A stretch of DNA of 64,000 nucleotides from Pomacea canaliculata (GCF_003073045.1 NC_037590.1:32992327-33056326); one strand, 5' to 3'. Positions 1 through 14,960 are shown, counted from the first letter of the stretch. A program made the numbers and translations. The notes: a model not told the origin generated them from the sequence alone.

Positions 1-3000
1 CTGACAGGCAGCAACTAGCCAATCGGTAGAAAGAAAAATATATATGGTTGGCAAGCAAGAAAGAAAGCAGCCACCCAGACAGACAAACAGCCAGACAGAT
101 ACAGTCAGCGTCAAGCACGATTGTCTCCCCTGTTCTGTAGCAAGGTTGTCTCCCCTCCCAGTAGTTCGTTTGACGATTTTGTTGGAGGTGAAAGTTGGGT
201 GAAGCCCCAAGTAACCGTTCGGTAGTCGCCCACAGAGCCTGGCACCTGCAGCAGACTTCTGCCCCCTTCTGTGGAGGCTTGAACTAACTTCACAAACAAT
301 ACACTGGTGGTGATGTCTTCGTTGTCTCTCTCTCTCTGAGCTTGTGAGAGAGGTACGAGGCAACATACCATCCAAAACATTAAACTGATTTAACAAAGCA
401 CTTTCCAACTTTTTTTTAACAACCAGCATATTTGTATGAAGATGTTGGAAGACTTCTGGCCTTATATAAACTGTTCTTTATCAGCTCTGCTATTAATTAA
501 GTTCCACGTTTGCCGCCAGTAAGATACATGGTCACACCGCACACATAAAATTTACTATTTTGAGTGCACCTTCACTTTTCCTTGAGGTCTCCTTAATTTT
601 CTTTTTATTTGCTTTCTTTGCTCTGTCGTTTTCTTCTTTTTTCTCTTTTTATTTTCCTCCATTTCTTTTCTTCTTGTCTTTTGCTTTCCCTTCGCAAATT
701 TCGTGGAGTCTGAGACCACTTTTGACACCATTACGAAGCAAAAGAAACGAAAGGGCAAGTTAATGCCAAGTGAATTATTAGAAGCAAATTAAAATACAAA
801 TAATTGAGATAAATAAAAACCTTAGCACACGGCGAAGGTAAAGTCCAGAGTGTTGCTGACACTTGAAGATTAATGTTAGTCCACCGAACGACTTTCGTTT
901 CTGGAGTTTCTGCCTTTAGTGTATGGCAGAAAAAAAAAAAAAACCATAAAAAAATTAAATAAAAAAAGAGAAGAACGGAAGAGGGAAAAAGGAGGTTGCT
1001 ACAAACCTAAAAGCAATATTCCAACCCTTCATTCATCATCTAAAACAGATTACTTTTGTCATTGGTCAAACGTGAGCAGCTTGTATCATTAACGCATTCC
1101 ATCAAAAAGTCCGTGGGTGTAACTCAGTCATTTTTCACTCCGCGCTGCACAACCCTCAGCAGCACTAGACCTACTTGCCCCCTGACCTCTGGTCCAGACG
1201 CCGGAGGTTGTTAGTCTTCAGATCTGTCTCTTACACTCGTGATTGCCGCGGGCTCTTGCCACGACGTCCCCCAGCTGGAATCTTCGGTTGCAGTCGTTTG
1301 CATGTTGTGCTGAGAGTTCCAGACAAAATGTTTCCTGCCAGGGATGTCCTGTCTTTATTTGCCGTAGGTATTCACCGAGAGTATTTATCTCCACTGAGAG
1401 TAGGTTTTTTTTCTCCATATTTCTTGGTCTTGGTTGTTTACCATTTCTCTTTGTGTATATACTGTAAGTGATTTGTATTTTGTTGTAAAGTTTGTGAGTT
1501 TCAAAGCTGTTAGCAATTGTTATAGCCATGTTTCATTTGTATCCGGTATTTGTCAAAGTCAGTTTTGGAAAACTTAAGCATCTTTGCACTTAGAAAGCAA
1601 GCCTGGACGTCGAAAGTGTCGTCAATGGAGCTCTCCTGGTATCAAAGAAAAAAGAAAACAAAGAAAATGAAGAAGAAAGCGGAACAAGACTAACAGAAGA
1701 AAAAGAAAATGATGGGGCGATGAGGTCCACAGGTTCTTGAATGGTCCTCCACGGTTCGTGAACGTTGGCCGCACGCATGCGTTACCCAACCTCCTCTGGC
1801 AGCATCGGAATCAGAAGGATGCTGCTGTGCACCACTCACTGCGGAGTTGCGTGTATGTGGAAAATTTATGGCTTTTTCCGGCCGAGTGTTTAGAAATCCG
1901 TCAGAGCAGGAGGTGCTGAATTTGTAAATGCACGTTTTACCGCGCGCGCGCACGTGTCAGGTTGGCGACCACCTTGGCCGCAGGTAATAAATTGATAGAG
2001 GGCGCTGGGGCTGTCAAGTGTCACTGATAGGCAAAAGGGAGATGGAAATGGTTCAGTGTGTAAAACATGAAATGAGATGGTGGGGTTGGGGAATGGAGGG
2101 AAGAAGAGCAACAAAAACAAAAACAGATAACGGGTATGAAAGACGCCAAGGGGGAAAATTACAGAAAAGGGAAAAAATTCAAATATTGAAAATATTCTAG
2201 AAATTTTTTCTACTCAGCGCTGCAAGCCTCAAATTGTTGGATAAGGCTTGTTTACGGCTTGTTTACTCACGGTTCGATTTTGTGGAGTGAGCTGGGGGAT
2301 ATCCAGGATTAACATGTGTCATCACACATCAGGCGAGGCAGATGACTGATGTATCCTGCAGAGCAGTCCAAGACAGCGGCGTCGTGGGGCTTATTGACAG
2401 ACCGTGCTGTGGGAACAGATTTTTTTTCTCAGAAACTGAGAGGAGCACAAGACAGAAGGAGCTCTTGATTCATGGAAGGTGTATGACACGTTGCTTGGAA
2501 ACGATATTTAGGAACGAAAACTGTTTCGAGGAATCGTCACGAGCTCTGATTCCTCTACGATCGTCTAGAGTACAACAACCCTGTTCTTTTCTATCCCACC
2601 ACCAATAGTGCTTATACTACTACAGCTCTAGTGTGACTGGTATACCGGAATCTTGCCCAAAGAAAAAAAAAGTGTAGCATGGCTTTCATACAAAGAGAAA
2701 GTGGACAGCCTACTGGTTCCAGCAACAGACTCCGAATCAGAAGGTTCGCATACTCGCCAGTATGGTGTCCATGTTTCATTCTGACACACTTTTCGTACCA
2801 GATACCGCGAGTTCTTCCCAGACAGCTTTGTCAGGAACTGTGGCTTAGTGCCAGCAATAATTGTTCAGTCTGCTCCCCATGTAAGCCACACACACACACA
2901 CAAACACATGACCTCACTCACATACACGCGTGCAAGTACGCAAACAAACTGCACACTGCGTACCAACCCTGATACTGGTCACGTTGCTCAAAGACACTTG

Positions 3001-6000
3001 GCACTTGCAATAGTCTCGAGCTTTGGTTCGAGCGGAACCGAGTACTCAGTGTACAACCAAACCGACAGATGGCAGCTCCATCTTCAGTCAGTAATGTAAT
3101 AAAGTATCGACCACCTCTCGTCTGCTGTCACAGGCAGCGACACACAAGCACGAGTTCCTTGCCAAGAGACTCCATCGCCAGCATCCACCCATCCCAACCC
3201 TCCACCCCACCCCATGCACCCCAGCTTCTGTGAATGAAGCCCTGATTTATTGACCCTCCGGAACAGTTCTCAGACCCCGATGCCCACGAGTTCATCAAAA
3301 AAAGGACTGATGGGGAAACCCCGGTCTCAAGCGTGTGAAGAACTAAAGGCGGAGACTATGGTGGGGAGGTCGGTTAAGACTAACAGCTCACCACCACCAC
3401 CACCACCACCACCACCACCACCACCACCACCACCACCAACACCACCACCACCAAGACAAAGATCATAATTGTACTTACCAATGCCAGACTCCTTGCCGCT
3501 TGCACCAAGAAAAGACCTGCCAGGGTCCATGATCCTGTTGTGACACCAAGGAAGGATAGTCGCAGGCAAGACGATGGTGGAGGAGACCGATTCTCATACT
3601 TTCCAGTCCCGCATCTTGGGCAGCTCGCGCTCCCTGGCGCACACCGTGCTAATGGTTTCCAAGGGAGGGGCGGGGGGACAATTAAGCATGCGCCACTTGG
3701 ACCTGCTCTCACAAGATGATCCTACTGTCGGATCTCGGTCTAACTAAACGAAGGGGGTAATGGGTGAGATGAAAAGGAAAGGGGGAAAGGGGGAAGGGTT
3801 CGAAAGGTGGAAGGTGGAGGGACAAGGGAGAAGTGAGGGGGGCTGCAGCTGCTGATGACAGCTCTCCTCCGTATCGTGCAGGCATGACTGTGCCTCGATT
3901 ATCGTGTAGGACATCAATAAACAGCATGGCACGCAAGAGGTGAGAACTTCTTTTAATTCGGACATTTTTTTGTAATGATTTCTCTTAGTTACTGAGATAT
4001 AAGTTGATTGTTTGTTTATACATATATATAAAATTTTGTGTGTCTATTTTGAGTCGTCGTTTATTCGTGAATATGAACGAGCGCTAATAAGTGTGATTGA
4101 AAAAGAGATAGAGAGAGAAATTAAGTTTTAAGAGAAAGAAAGAAAAACTAAAGGATGAACGATAGGAATAAATTATTCTTTTTTTTTTCTTTTACTATGT
4201 CTCTCACTCACTCTCACACACACGCCAAACACGCACGCACGCCTTGGACTGATTCCATCCAACCGTGAAAAAGCGACACACGCGCGTTACAGGTCACGGT
4301 CCTCCCCTCCCACATCCACCCACCACCCGAACCCTCCCTTATCTTTTAAGAACAAAGAACCCCCAACGGTCCGCCCAGCAAGCAGCAGCTTCCCTGTCCA
4401 CCTTGGGGTTTCCACTGGCAGAGCCAGTCCCAAATTGAACTCTTCGCGCCGCTGCAGTGGCCCTTGCCGCAGGAGACCGAAAGGTAAACACGAAATTTGT
4501 TTGTGATTGGCCGCCTGCCGCTCGTGTCCCGAGGCTATTTGCCACTTGCCCGCGCGGCCGGCCCGATGGCTTGTCGATCGCAGATCTAATAAGCACGTCA
4601 GCGCAACAATGGCGGGTACAGTGCTGCCTGCCTTTTGGCCCGAGGGGTCTGCGAGAAGCCGGGCTGATTAAAACTAAGTGTCGTTTCTTCTCGGAGGCGC
4701 TCGAGACTCGCAGTTTATGGTCACAGCTCCGTGGTCTCTATTTTCTTTGAGAGTGTTTCACGGGAGTCGCGCGCGACAAGGTGCCAAAGCCGCGTGCTCA
4801 TCGATGCGAGGAGATGGGGGACAAAGTGCTGGCACGGCACGGGGAGGAGAGAGGGAGGAGCAGAGAGAGTGTGGGAGATGGTGGTGGTGGTGGTGGATTG
4901 TGAGTAGGAGTTGTGTTTGTGTGGAGGGTGTAGGGTAGACTACAATGGGGATGCGCACGGTTAGTAATAGACAGGAGTGAACAAATAAAATGGAAAACAG
5001 ACACGTGCACACATAAATGACCCAAGTGTAAACATGAACTCATATAGTATATAAACATAAACAAACATTCATACAAGCAAAACTAGCGTTTCGGTATGCG
5101 TGTCCATCCAATCATAATGAAGGCATTCTTTAAAATTTTCGATGGTAGAAATACTCTCTCTTCCTCCTTACTATCATTTACGGTTCTCTCCCCCACATCC
5201 TCGTTCCTCCACTATCCCCCTCTTCTTTATAGCCTTAGATGCGCTGTGTTGTCATGCGCGTTACACAGATGGAACGTGAGGAAAAATTAAAAAAAATAAA
5301 TAAAAAATAAAAAAAACTCAGCTAAATGGAAATTAAGATCTACCAACATAAATTGAAGACAGGGAGATAGCAAAGATCAGAACAAATCTTTGGTTGTGGA
5401 AGAAAAGGAAGCGAGGAAAGACAGTAAGTAATGTTGAGACTGTACAACTAGCCGCCATGTTGTTTCAGATCCTGACAGAACAATGGCCGCGACAGGGAGC
5501 GATGCTGCTCCCGCCGCTGTTTCAACACTCCCGAAGAGCAACGTTGCGTGTGTTTGCGCAGGCATCCCGAAGACAGAGTCAACATGACCTCCTCAAAATT
5601 CCAGCTTCTTTTAGGAAACAATAGGAAATATGCCCATGGATTTTCTCCGCCGTGGCTGTAGTTGGCAGCATACCCTAAACAAAGATGAAATCCCTTATTG
5701 CGTTTGGCCTCACCAAACACTCTCGAGTTTGGTTAGTGTCAGTCGATACACTGAAGCTCTGGCGGAAGATTAAAAATAGTAATAAAGGCTAAAGGCGCAA
5801 GTGATGGCGAAACTACATCAACACCTCGCTCCACGAACAGAAAAAAGCGATGCTCCTCTTGTTCTGGACACGCTCGGTAAGAAGAGAAAATGTCAATCGA
5901 TGATGTCAACGTTGCTGTTGTCGGATTCCCGCCCGATTAAGGCTTTTGCCTGCAGCAGTATTCCAGTTCCGCTGAAGAAAATAGTTTCTTTTTACCCCCA

Positions 6001-8690
6001 AACAAATACAATTTTTCAAAAAGAGTAACGATGGTTAAAAAATAAACCCGTAAATATTTTATTCCTCTTTACGACAGAAGAGTTTCTCGCGTTTTTCGGT
6101 TCAATGCAGTTCTTGCCATGAAAATAGTTCCTCCTCCCCCACACTTTGTCCTCCTTACTTTAAAATCCGATGTCGTCGTTGTAGGGGACTGTGGAAAACT
6201 TTTCTGCAAACTTTTGTTGTCGGAAAATGCTGGTTGGCGAGGGTGGCGGCATCAAGAGGGTATATAGTATCTAGGCACGACTTTGACGGAAAGGGTTACA
6301 AAAGTGAAAGGCAGGTTTCTATACAGCAGTCTACATCTACCACTGCTGCTACTACTACCACCACCAGCAGCAGCTACAGCGTGAACTGATTGTAACCTTA
6401 CTCACGTTTGCGTTTTTTAATTTTTACTGAGGAATGAGGTTTCTTTCCTGGGTGTCAAACGTTGCATGAGATAACCTTTGTCGTATCTGTTCCACTGATT
6501 TACTTTCGCTTTAAAACAAATTTTTGAGATACACCAAGAATGCATTAGAGGCTAAACCGGGGATTTGCTCGGCAACATGGCCGATATCAGACTGTGAACA
6601 TGATAAAGGTGGGTTTCAGGAAGACACAATTAGAACTTGAAGTGGGACCGAGAATTTTTTTTAACCTATCCATTTCTTGCAAAAGCTGTTGAACATTGCA
6701 ACAATCTTGAAAACAGAGGAAAGGCTTCGATGTCAGTGCTCGCAATATTAAAGATTCTGATTGGCGGAGAGATTCAGGCTCACCGGAAATGAAGGTGAGT
6801 AACGCACGAACACACACAGACATCTGCACCCACACCCACGATTATAGAAGGCAACACGAATGACTTTCATGAAGACAGACAAGCCAACAGCTTAATGTGC
6901 ATTAACACGAAACACATCGAGCGATGCCGTCGTGTACAATACTCTTATCCACACAATGAACAGCTCCAACAGTTTCACATTATTTATTCTTTTCTACTTA
7001 ATTTTGGCACGGTGCTGTGTGACTGGTGTTTCCCGGATTTATTTATGACCAGGCTGGTGGGCAGTGCAGGTACAGCGACTCTCCTCCTTCCTACATAACA
7101 CTTAACCCCCGGCACCCAGCCTTCTGCTTGACCTGTCAGCCGGGCTTTTGAGCCGATTACGTGTTGTGGCGACGAGAAGTGAGCCAGCGCAGCCAGGAGA
7201 TCAGGGCGACAGTCAATAAGGCTTTTACCGCCACCAGCATCACCACCACCACCAGCAAAGATCAAGCATCGCGGTTCCTTGGCCTCATCCCTACTCCTTC
7301 CCCATCCCCTGCCGTCCTTCTGTGAGAGAGAGAGATGGAGATAGTCTAGGCTTCGCCATGGAGGAACTGGTGCCGAAGAGGTCGTGCCTCCCACCCCACT
7401 CCCCCCCCCCACCATGAACCTCCAACATTCGAGGGGAAGGGGGACGTCCACGTGGCGTAAAGAGCGTGTGGAGGACACGACAACTGCGTCTTGCTGTCCA
7501 GATTAGATTACACCCCCTAACACCTTCCATCTCTCTGAAAATAGAGAGAGAGGACTGGCCAATGGAGCAGAAAGACTACGTTTGTCTGTCTGTCCGGTCC
7601 GGCCGGTCGGTCGGTCGGCCGAGCAGCCGACCCGACAGTGCGTCGACGCCATCCCCTCAGAAAATTGGCGTTAGTGGCAAATATTTTTAGTTGCCCTAAT
7701 GAAATTCTGATGTATCAACACCAGGGGGAGTGAGAAACAGGCCGGCAGGGAATCCACCCTGGCTCCCGCCAAAGAAGTGCGGGAGGCAATCTCTCCGTAC
7801 AGTTGCAATCTCCTGTCCGTGTTTTTTCTCCAAACGCGCGACCATTTCACAAGGGAAGCGCCGCAATTTGTGACGGACGGGTTGAAGCAATGGGTCGCCA
7901 TTGGCCACCGCAATGGTGGCGAGAGAAGGGACGAGCGTCCACCGAGGGCCTGGCTATTGCTTTCGTAATCGTGTTCGTGTTTTTGGGGGCTGTGATTGCG
8001 TCATTGGGGTGGTGGGGTTGGGAGTGGGTAGAAGATGGCGACAGTGTTTTCACACATGGCACAGCCATGTGGAGACAGCGGTCTGCCCCGCCTTTCGTCG
8101 CCATATTTTATCTGCCGTCGACTCCAGGGTCCCAGGCTCCAGTCTCTTGACGACAGTTCCTGTCCATTTACACATACATCATGTTTTGTTTGTTTGTTTT
8201 CACTTTTTAAACAAGGGTTCACATTTTTATATGACCTCGCTCAGTCTTGTTGTCTTGAACTCGTAAAAAAATATTAATATCGGGGGTGAGGCGGTTGGTG
8301 GTGGTGTGTGCGTGAAAGAGAAGCTAGACAGGAGGACGATAGCTAGGAGAAGTGATCGACACTCACTTTACAAAACATATTCATATCTGCGGATGTTTTC
8401 ACAGGAGTTACTAAGAGTTCCATATCTCGGCCGTTTCACACATTGCATCCCTCGTCATCAGGTCCTGCAGCTCGACCTGCTGCTGCTGTGGGCTAGCCAA
8501 GGAGTCCGCAAGAGGTTTCTGGGATAGTCTTCAGTGCCCCTTGCTGCATCTCACATTCAGATCACATCCAGTGGTTGTTAGAAAGTGCCAGAGACTGTGA
8601 CATTGAGTGGCAAACCAATCTGTTTGCATCCGCCATCGATTCTCTCTTTCGGCGGGCTACGAACACAAAGCACAGTCGGCATTAGGCTGA
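1..8690. other. No gene recognised; simple repeats only
   Basis: I found no conserved protein, RNA gene or spliced structure here. Open frames are short and lack homology. Visible items are CA repeats near 2890-2905, a run of ACC/CCA trinucleotides at about 3391-3440, GT-rich tracts near 4880-4930 and scattered homopolymers. Some GC-richer patches (for example 4440-4760 and 7550-7950) could be regulatory DNA of a distant gene, but nothing proves it. Confidence 0.5.
3391..3440 (+). repeat. (CCA)n microsatellite
   Basis: About 16 near-perfect CCA units, with one AAC break, give poly-Pro or poly-Gly open frames on either strand that are not genes. Confidence 0.9.
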
Positions 8691-9440
8691 TGGCACCTCG
8701 TCTGTTTCTCCTTCTTTCTTCCTTTCTTTTGCTTTTACTTCCTTCTTTCTTTCTATAGTTCTGCCTTTCCTTCTTTCCTTCTTTTTACCATCCACCTTTC
8801 TATTATTTTTTTCCTTCTTGTTTCTTTTTACTTTTTTTGGTTTGCTATTTTATTTCATTTTGCTTTTTGCCTCTGTTTTTTACTTTGTCTTTTCTTTCTT
8901 TTCTTTTATTCTTTTTCTCTTTTATTTTTTTCTTTGTCTTTTAATTTTTTCATATCCTTTGTCCTTCTTTAGTTTGATTTTTTATTCTGTCTTTTATTTT
9001 CTTTCCTTTTTGTTCCTTCTATTTTTTTATTTTGTTTTTTCTTTGTATTTCCCCTCTTTTATTTTTTGTTTAACTTTCGTCTTCCTTCCTATCTTTATAT
9101 CTTTTTCTTTCCTTTCCCTATTTATTTATTCTTTCGTTTCTTTCTCTAGTTATATTTCCTTTCTTTCTCTATATCTTTTCCTTCATTTCTTTCTTTATTT
9201 ATATCGTCTTCTTTGCTTTCTTTCTTTATATCTTTTTCTTTCCTTCCTATTTTTTTCATTCTTTTCCCCGTTTTTCTCTTTTTTACCTTTTTCATTTTTT
9301 TCTGTATTTTCCTTTGTCTTCCTTCTTTGCCTCTGATCTTTTTTGTTGTTATTTTTTCTTTCTTGCAATCCTGCTGTCTGTTTTTTTTATCATTATTTTC
9401 GTCTTTCTTTCACAGTGTCTTTGGTTGAAAATTACACACC
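8691..9440 (+). repeat. Long T-rich polypyrimidine tract
   Basis: About 750 bases are made almost entirely of T and C, with CTTT, TTCC and TTTA blocks. The strand bias is extreme and purines are rare. It yields a 172-codon Phe/Leu-rich open frame, an artefact of composition. Such a tract may form triplex DNA. Confidence 0.85.
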
Positions 9441-12400
9441 GTTTAGAATATGGGTATGGTCTGGACATTTGCTTCCATCGCACACCGACAGTACTGTGTG
9501 TAAGCGCTCGACACATTTTTAGAGACAAGACGTAAGATACAAAGACACTAACAAAGACAAGGACTAATTACAGTAAAGTCACGTGATTAACATCATTCAC
9601 AAGACAGTTCCTATAAGTCATTAACAGACATGTAAACAAACATGAGAGGGAGCTGAGAGGAGAAATAGAAGTGAGAGATGGGCGAATGGACGCGTGTATG
9701 GAATAAGATAAGAGCATCTAAACTGTTCTAAACAAGGCGATCATTTTCCTTCGCAGTAGTTGTACGTCACGTCCCACGGTGACGCTCCAACCGGAACTAG
9801 TCACGCACCTGCGACACTGAAGCTGCGTGCTGCACTCAATGCTGCAGTTTCTCTCAGTCAGGGACTGATTGCTTCGCGAATGAACAAAACACGTGCGCCC
9901 CAAAGTTTCTCTCTTCACCCCCAACCCTCACCACTACCCTCCCGTCCACGTCTCCCCAGTTTTGTTTTTGTTCTTTTTTTTTTTTTTTGCAAACTAAGGA
10001 CGTGGAGGAGGACCTCAGCGGCTGACCTTGCACAGGTCACGCAACGCCGCTACGATCAAACACGCCCTTTGACCCTAATCAATTTAACCTTCGACTGCCG
10101 TAAGCAAGGCGGCCACGATCCTCACACAGAGATCACGTGCCAGCCGCCAAAGACGCCGTTATGCCGAGCATTATGGGGTGGATGTGGTGTGTGTGTGATA
10201 AAATCGTGCTCATCCCTGTCTTCGCTTATCCTTGGATTGTCTGAAACATGAATAAGGATGAGTTGGTTTTATGGGGTACAGGAGTGTGGAAGTGTGAGTA
10301 ATAAGGGGATACATGAGTGTGAGTGTGAGTAGTTACATGTGAGGTAAACTTTGAGATCCTATTAGGAAGGGGGAGTGAGAGAGAGGTTAAAGGTATATTG
10401 TCTCATGACCAAATTTTTTAATAAGTTGCGTAGTCATATGTTTTTGTACTCTCACAACCCCACTCACCCTGATCCCCAACTCATTTCTCGTTCACTTCAC
10501 TTTTGAACAAAATGAACGTGTTTTGTAACATTCCAGTTTAATATTCTCTTTTCTGACAGTTGTTCCCCTTATTGAGGTAAGTTAAAACGCACGCACCCAC
10601 TACATACAGAGAAAGAGAGAAAGAAAGGCAAAGAGCTAACGAGAAGTGAATGTGGAAGAGAGCGACACAGAGGAAGCTAAACACACGGAGAAGAAAAGGC
10701 ACAGGATGGAAGTGGCAGAAAAATGGTGACGTGTGCGTACGTCACCCCATCTCCGGTAAATGATGTGGGCTGTCTCTTGCAGCATCGCAGCGTCTCGGCC
10801 GAAACTGCCTGACGGATGAGGAGAATTAAAAGGATAAAGGAGAAGGCTACCTCTGGATACCTTGATTTCTTCTTTTTTTCTCTCTCTTCTCCCCTTCCCC
10901 ACGTTATTCCACTACTTCAGAAACTCTCCTTCTGTGTGTCTCTCCTTTCGTTCCTGTAACGCAAATCTGTGAAAATTTATATGTTGGCCTGCAGCATGAC
11001 ACAGAATATCATAAAAAATATTGCCTAGCAACAAAACAGGGAACAAGCATCCATAGTTTTCCATATTTTTAACTAAAAAGAAAACTCCACAAAAAACGCC
11101 TTTTTCAATTCATTTCCCACTAACGAGGAGATTAATTCGCACGCTAACGATTGAGGAAAAAGCAGATTTATTTTTCTTTTACAAGTTTTAGACTGCGAAA
11201 TCCATCTCCTATCACAGAATGGACGTTATCTCTTGATAAGCCAGCCTGGCACCTACCTTATCTGGACAATCGACATGAAACCCAGAGTTGCCAAATTATT
11301 CAGACTTAAATTATCCAAATTATTCACAAATGCGTCCTTTATTTTCTTCATCCACCCACCTGCCTCTCCCCACTCACTCTCTCCTCAACCTCCACTCCTC
11401 CCGTCCACTTATTGCCGTTAAAGAGGAGAGTTGCAAGCAGGATGTATTGTCGCTGAGTGTTTCGTGGGTTCATCTGAGCGAGGAATGTACACCAGCGCCC
11501 AGCCTAGAAAGATGGAGTAGAACAGTTCTGTGAAATAACAGCGGCCATCTGTTTTCTCTCCTTCTGCATGCAGCTAGCGCCCTCTGCACACTTCTCAACA
11601 CGCGGAAATCGCAGCGACTACACCATGTTGGACTGTCTCCTACGTGCTTTATCCCTCATCCACCCGCCACAACAAATCATGAACTTATTCTTTTAGGATT
11701 TTTTTCCCCTGACCATCATCTACCAAGAGGGAAGCTGCAGAATGTTATGCTCCTTGTTCGAGAACGTTGACCAGCTGGTGGGAAAAAAATGAAGGTGGAA
11801 ACTAAAGATTATTTTTCTCAAGCAAAGGTGACAAAAATCTTGTAGTCTTCGTTCTGTCTTCTATTCTTCTCTGACGAATTAGTGAAGAGAACCAATGAAG
11901 TGAAGACTGGGTTCCGTAGTTTTATACCTCTCGAGCATACTGTTCTTTCCCAGCATGAGGTAGGAGATGGGGGAGTAGGGAAGGTTTACAAGGCTGGCTG
12001 CGTGGTCATGATGTTGCTGGTTGGGCATAGAACCCCAGTCCCCCTACCCCCGCACTTCCTTCTTACTTTATTTATTTTTTTATGTCATCCAAGTTTGCTT
12101 GTTTACGAGGGCCCGACTGACAATAAAATTCGGTGTCAACCCATAAGGTTGGGCGCACGCTATCGCCAGATCGCGGCCTCTCCTTGCAGGCGGACCAGGA
12201 GTCAGACAAACGATGGCATCGGCGTCCTGCTGCAGCTGACGGGGTCCACGTGCAGGTGAGCCAAGATGGCGCAAGTGACGTCACCAGCACACCGGGCCAC
12301 CATCTTATCGTCCAACGAATCCCACCGCTTCGTCCTCCAGCAACCCAAGTCAAAAGAACCTCCAATTGTTTGGAGGCAGTATTTACAGCGGAGTCTTGTT

Positions 12401-14595
12401 GAGGTTCCTGCCCTCTGACCTGCAGGCCTTGGTGAATGAGGTCAGCACGCGCTGTCTCTCTCCTTTTTTTTTTTTTGTTCTTTCTCTCTCTCCCCGTGTG
12501 CTAATCCCGGCGATGCGCCGGCAAAATAATTGGCGAATAAAACAGGGGAATGGGTCGGCGTTATCGGCACGCTGGCAAAAGTGCACAAATCTTCCCTCTA
12601 CCTTATCTCTAGTGGGGCTTGTTTGTGTCGAGTCTGGGGCTGCAACTGACGCTGAGAGGAGGTTGTGATCAGGAGGAAATACCCGAAAGACGCCCATGTG
12701 CCTCATTCTCGCTGGCGGGGGTAAGGGGAGGAGATGGGGAATGGGGAAGGACGGGGGATTAGCGAGAAGAAAGCGTTCTGGTGTACCTAGGGGGAGAGCA
12801 AACGTTCGCTTCCAAAGCAGGATGTTGGACTGCGGGAGCTTGGAGCAGAGTGCCCGGGATTCGACTTCCCTGAAAGAACCCTCTCTAGAAAAAGAAAAAA
12901 AAAAGTGGTGGAGGAGTACAGAATTACAGAGGTTGGAGGTGGTGATGGGGGGAGGAGAGGGGAAAGGGTATAGAAAAACGAGGAACAAACGATGCCGCCA
13001 GACGATGGTCTGAGAGTGTCTCCTTACCAATGTTTAAGAGAAAGGTCGCTGCTTCTAGTCCTTCTGTCCATGACGGTTACAAGTCGAACGTTCAAGTCGA
13101 AAAAGTTTATTTTGAACCCTTAGGGGCATTTAAAACAAATAGCGGATCAAGCCAGCAAACTGGTCATGCTTTCTCTAGTTACATTCCACTGGGTCCATTA
13201 GTGTCAGTAATCTTATAAGTAGACCAGAGTGGGGGGCTGTGTGTCAGAGTGGCGGGGGTTAACACTTTTACAGATTATACACAGTTTGTTTGGTCTTCAC
13301 TACATTTTGGAAGGAATAGTCTTTTCATCTGAGGTTTGCTTATAGACTGTGTTTGACTGGTGTTTCATTAGACGTCCTGCCATGTTTGCTAAAGATGAAC
13401 CGTCAACCTGTCAAGTTAGGAAAGAGACATCGATGATTTCGTTACACGAATGTTTCAGTCAAATGAAGTAACTCATCGAAAATTGACAATAAAATCACAA
13501 ATGGAAGAGCTATTAGGACAAATTATCTGGTTAACACCTAATAAAAGGGCTAGTTAATAATAACTGGATGGCAATTAAATCACGATGTCCTGTGTAGGCA
13601 GATGGAATCGCATTGCGTTTAGAGCATTTCCATATTTAAAAATATATGTACAGTAGTTAAACACATAAATATACACAAAAATCGTTGGGGTTTTATCACA
13701 TTTTATTTGATTTAAAAAGTTGAACTTTTTCTCATTTATTCATATATATATACGCGCACACAACATACACATTCGTATATATGCATACACATCTTCACTG
13801 TCCATCTGTTTGTGGAACACTCTCTCCTCATCCCATCAGGTCAGGTTAGTTATATCTGAATCCTCGGGCTCAGGCCCCCAAATGTCTGGCGTCCAGCAGA
13901 TACTTGCTCTCGATTGCGCTGATAGTGACTGCTCCCGGATCAAGTGGATTTGCTCACCGGCAGATGGCCCTGCCTCCGACGCCGCCACGAGTGGAGCCTG
14001 TGGCGTGGTGGTGGTCGCTAGTGCCCTGCTGGGGCAGTGGGCCTGAGCCGTCAGGGCACGAGATGTGCTATCCTCACGTGACTATGCCAGGGGTAGAGCC
14101 ATAAAAGGTCGTCTCTATACTCACTAAACAAGTCTTTGCTATTTGCACAGAGTGCTTGCTAACCCCAGTGGACTAGAGATTTTGTAAACAACATTACACA
14201 ACGTGGTATCCTCATTGGATATGCGTGAGCTCAATTCACTGGCTCTCATTTCATAAAGTAAGTCTGTTATAACCTTTCCTATACAGTCACTATATGCGAT
14301 AGTCAAGCATCAGCATTAAAACCTTAACAGAAGTAGTACTACCCTTATCTAGATTCTGAGAACGAGGTACAGGTTTAGCTGCCACAGAATTCCAAGACAG
14401 ACTCTAATTTGATATCAAGAGCAGAATTTGAGTTAGAAACAATCTCTAGTATTGTTAACAGAATTTTGATTGTGTGTATATATATATACACACACACCAT
14501 TTAATTGATAAATGTTTCAGCTAGATTAAAAAGAACTGAAGTGAGTTAAGGTCAGCGTTCCAGGTAAAGACTTTTGTAGATGATCCTCAGTGTGA
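9441..14595. other. No gene recognised
   Basis: Only short unrelated open frames are present, with poly-T near 9970, poly-A/G patches near 12890 and AT dinucleotides near 13740. I see no splice-linked coding signal or RNA gene. Confidence 0.45.
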
Positions 14596-14960
14596 AGGGC
14601 AAGTCTACGAGAATGTTATTGGAGTTCATGTTTGTGTGCTCAAAAAATACTGGCTTCAGTCTTGGTTTCAGCGCAGCCACGACAGGATTACGTCCCAGTT
14701 CATATCTGCACATTGCGGAGTTCCAGGAAACGAGTTGTCAGACACGCCTGCCAAAGCAAACAATGCGATGGACAATAATCAAAGAAGTGAGTGAAGAAGC
14801 AGTCGGAAGCACTAACATGAGATAAACAGAGGTACACAAGCTCACAGACAGCTGCAAAAAGTGCATGTTCACACGTTACTTTGCAACCCACGACCGACAA
14901 TGACCTCGATGCCGATGTATCATGTGATGTGTACCATTGGATAATGGATTGTGTACCGCT
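14596..14960 (+). pseudogene. Decayed LINE fragment, RNase H domain
   Basis: From 14696 one plus-strand frame reads AHCGVPGNELSDTPAKAN, matching the conserved HCGxxGNExAD motif of the RNase H domain found in I/Nimb/R1-type LINEs. The rest is too degraded to follow, and no RT domain is visible upstream. It is a dead fragment. Confidence 0.65.

Noticed and set aside
3250-3712. Open frames with polyproline, polyglycine or polyvaline
   Set aside because: They are translations of the CCA repeat in several frames.
8818-9336. 172-codon open frame rich in Phe, Leu and Ser
   Set aside because: It is made by the polypyrimidine tract; composition alone explains it and no domain is present.
12383-13030. 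215-codon minus-strand open frame
   Set aside because: No homology or domain is recognisable; it runs through low-complexity purine-rich sequence and lacks a coding look.
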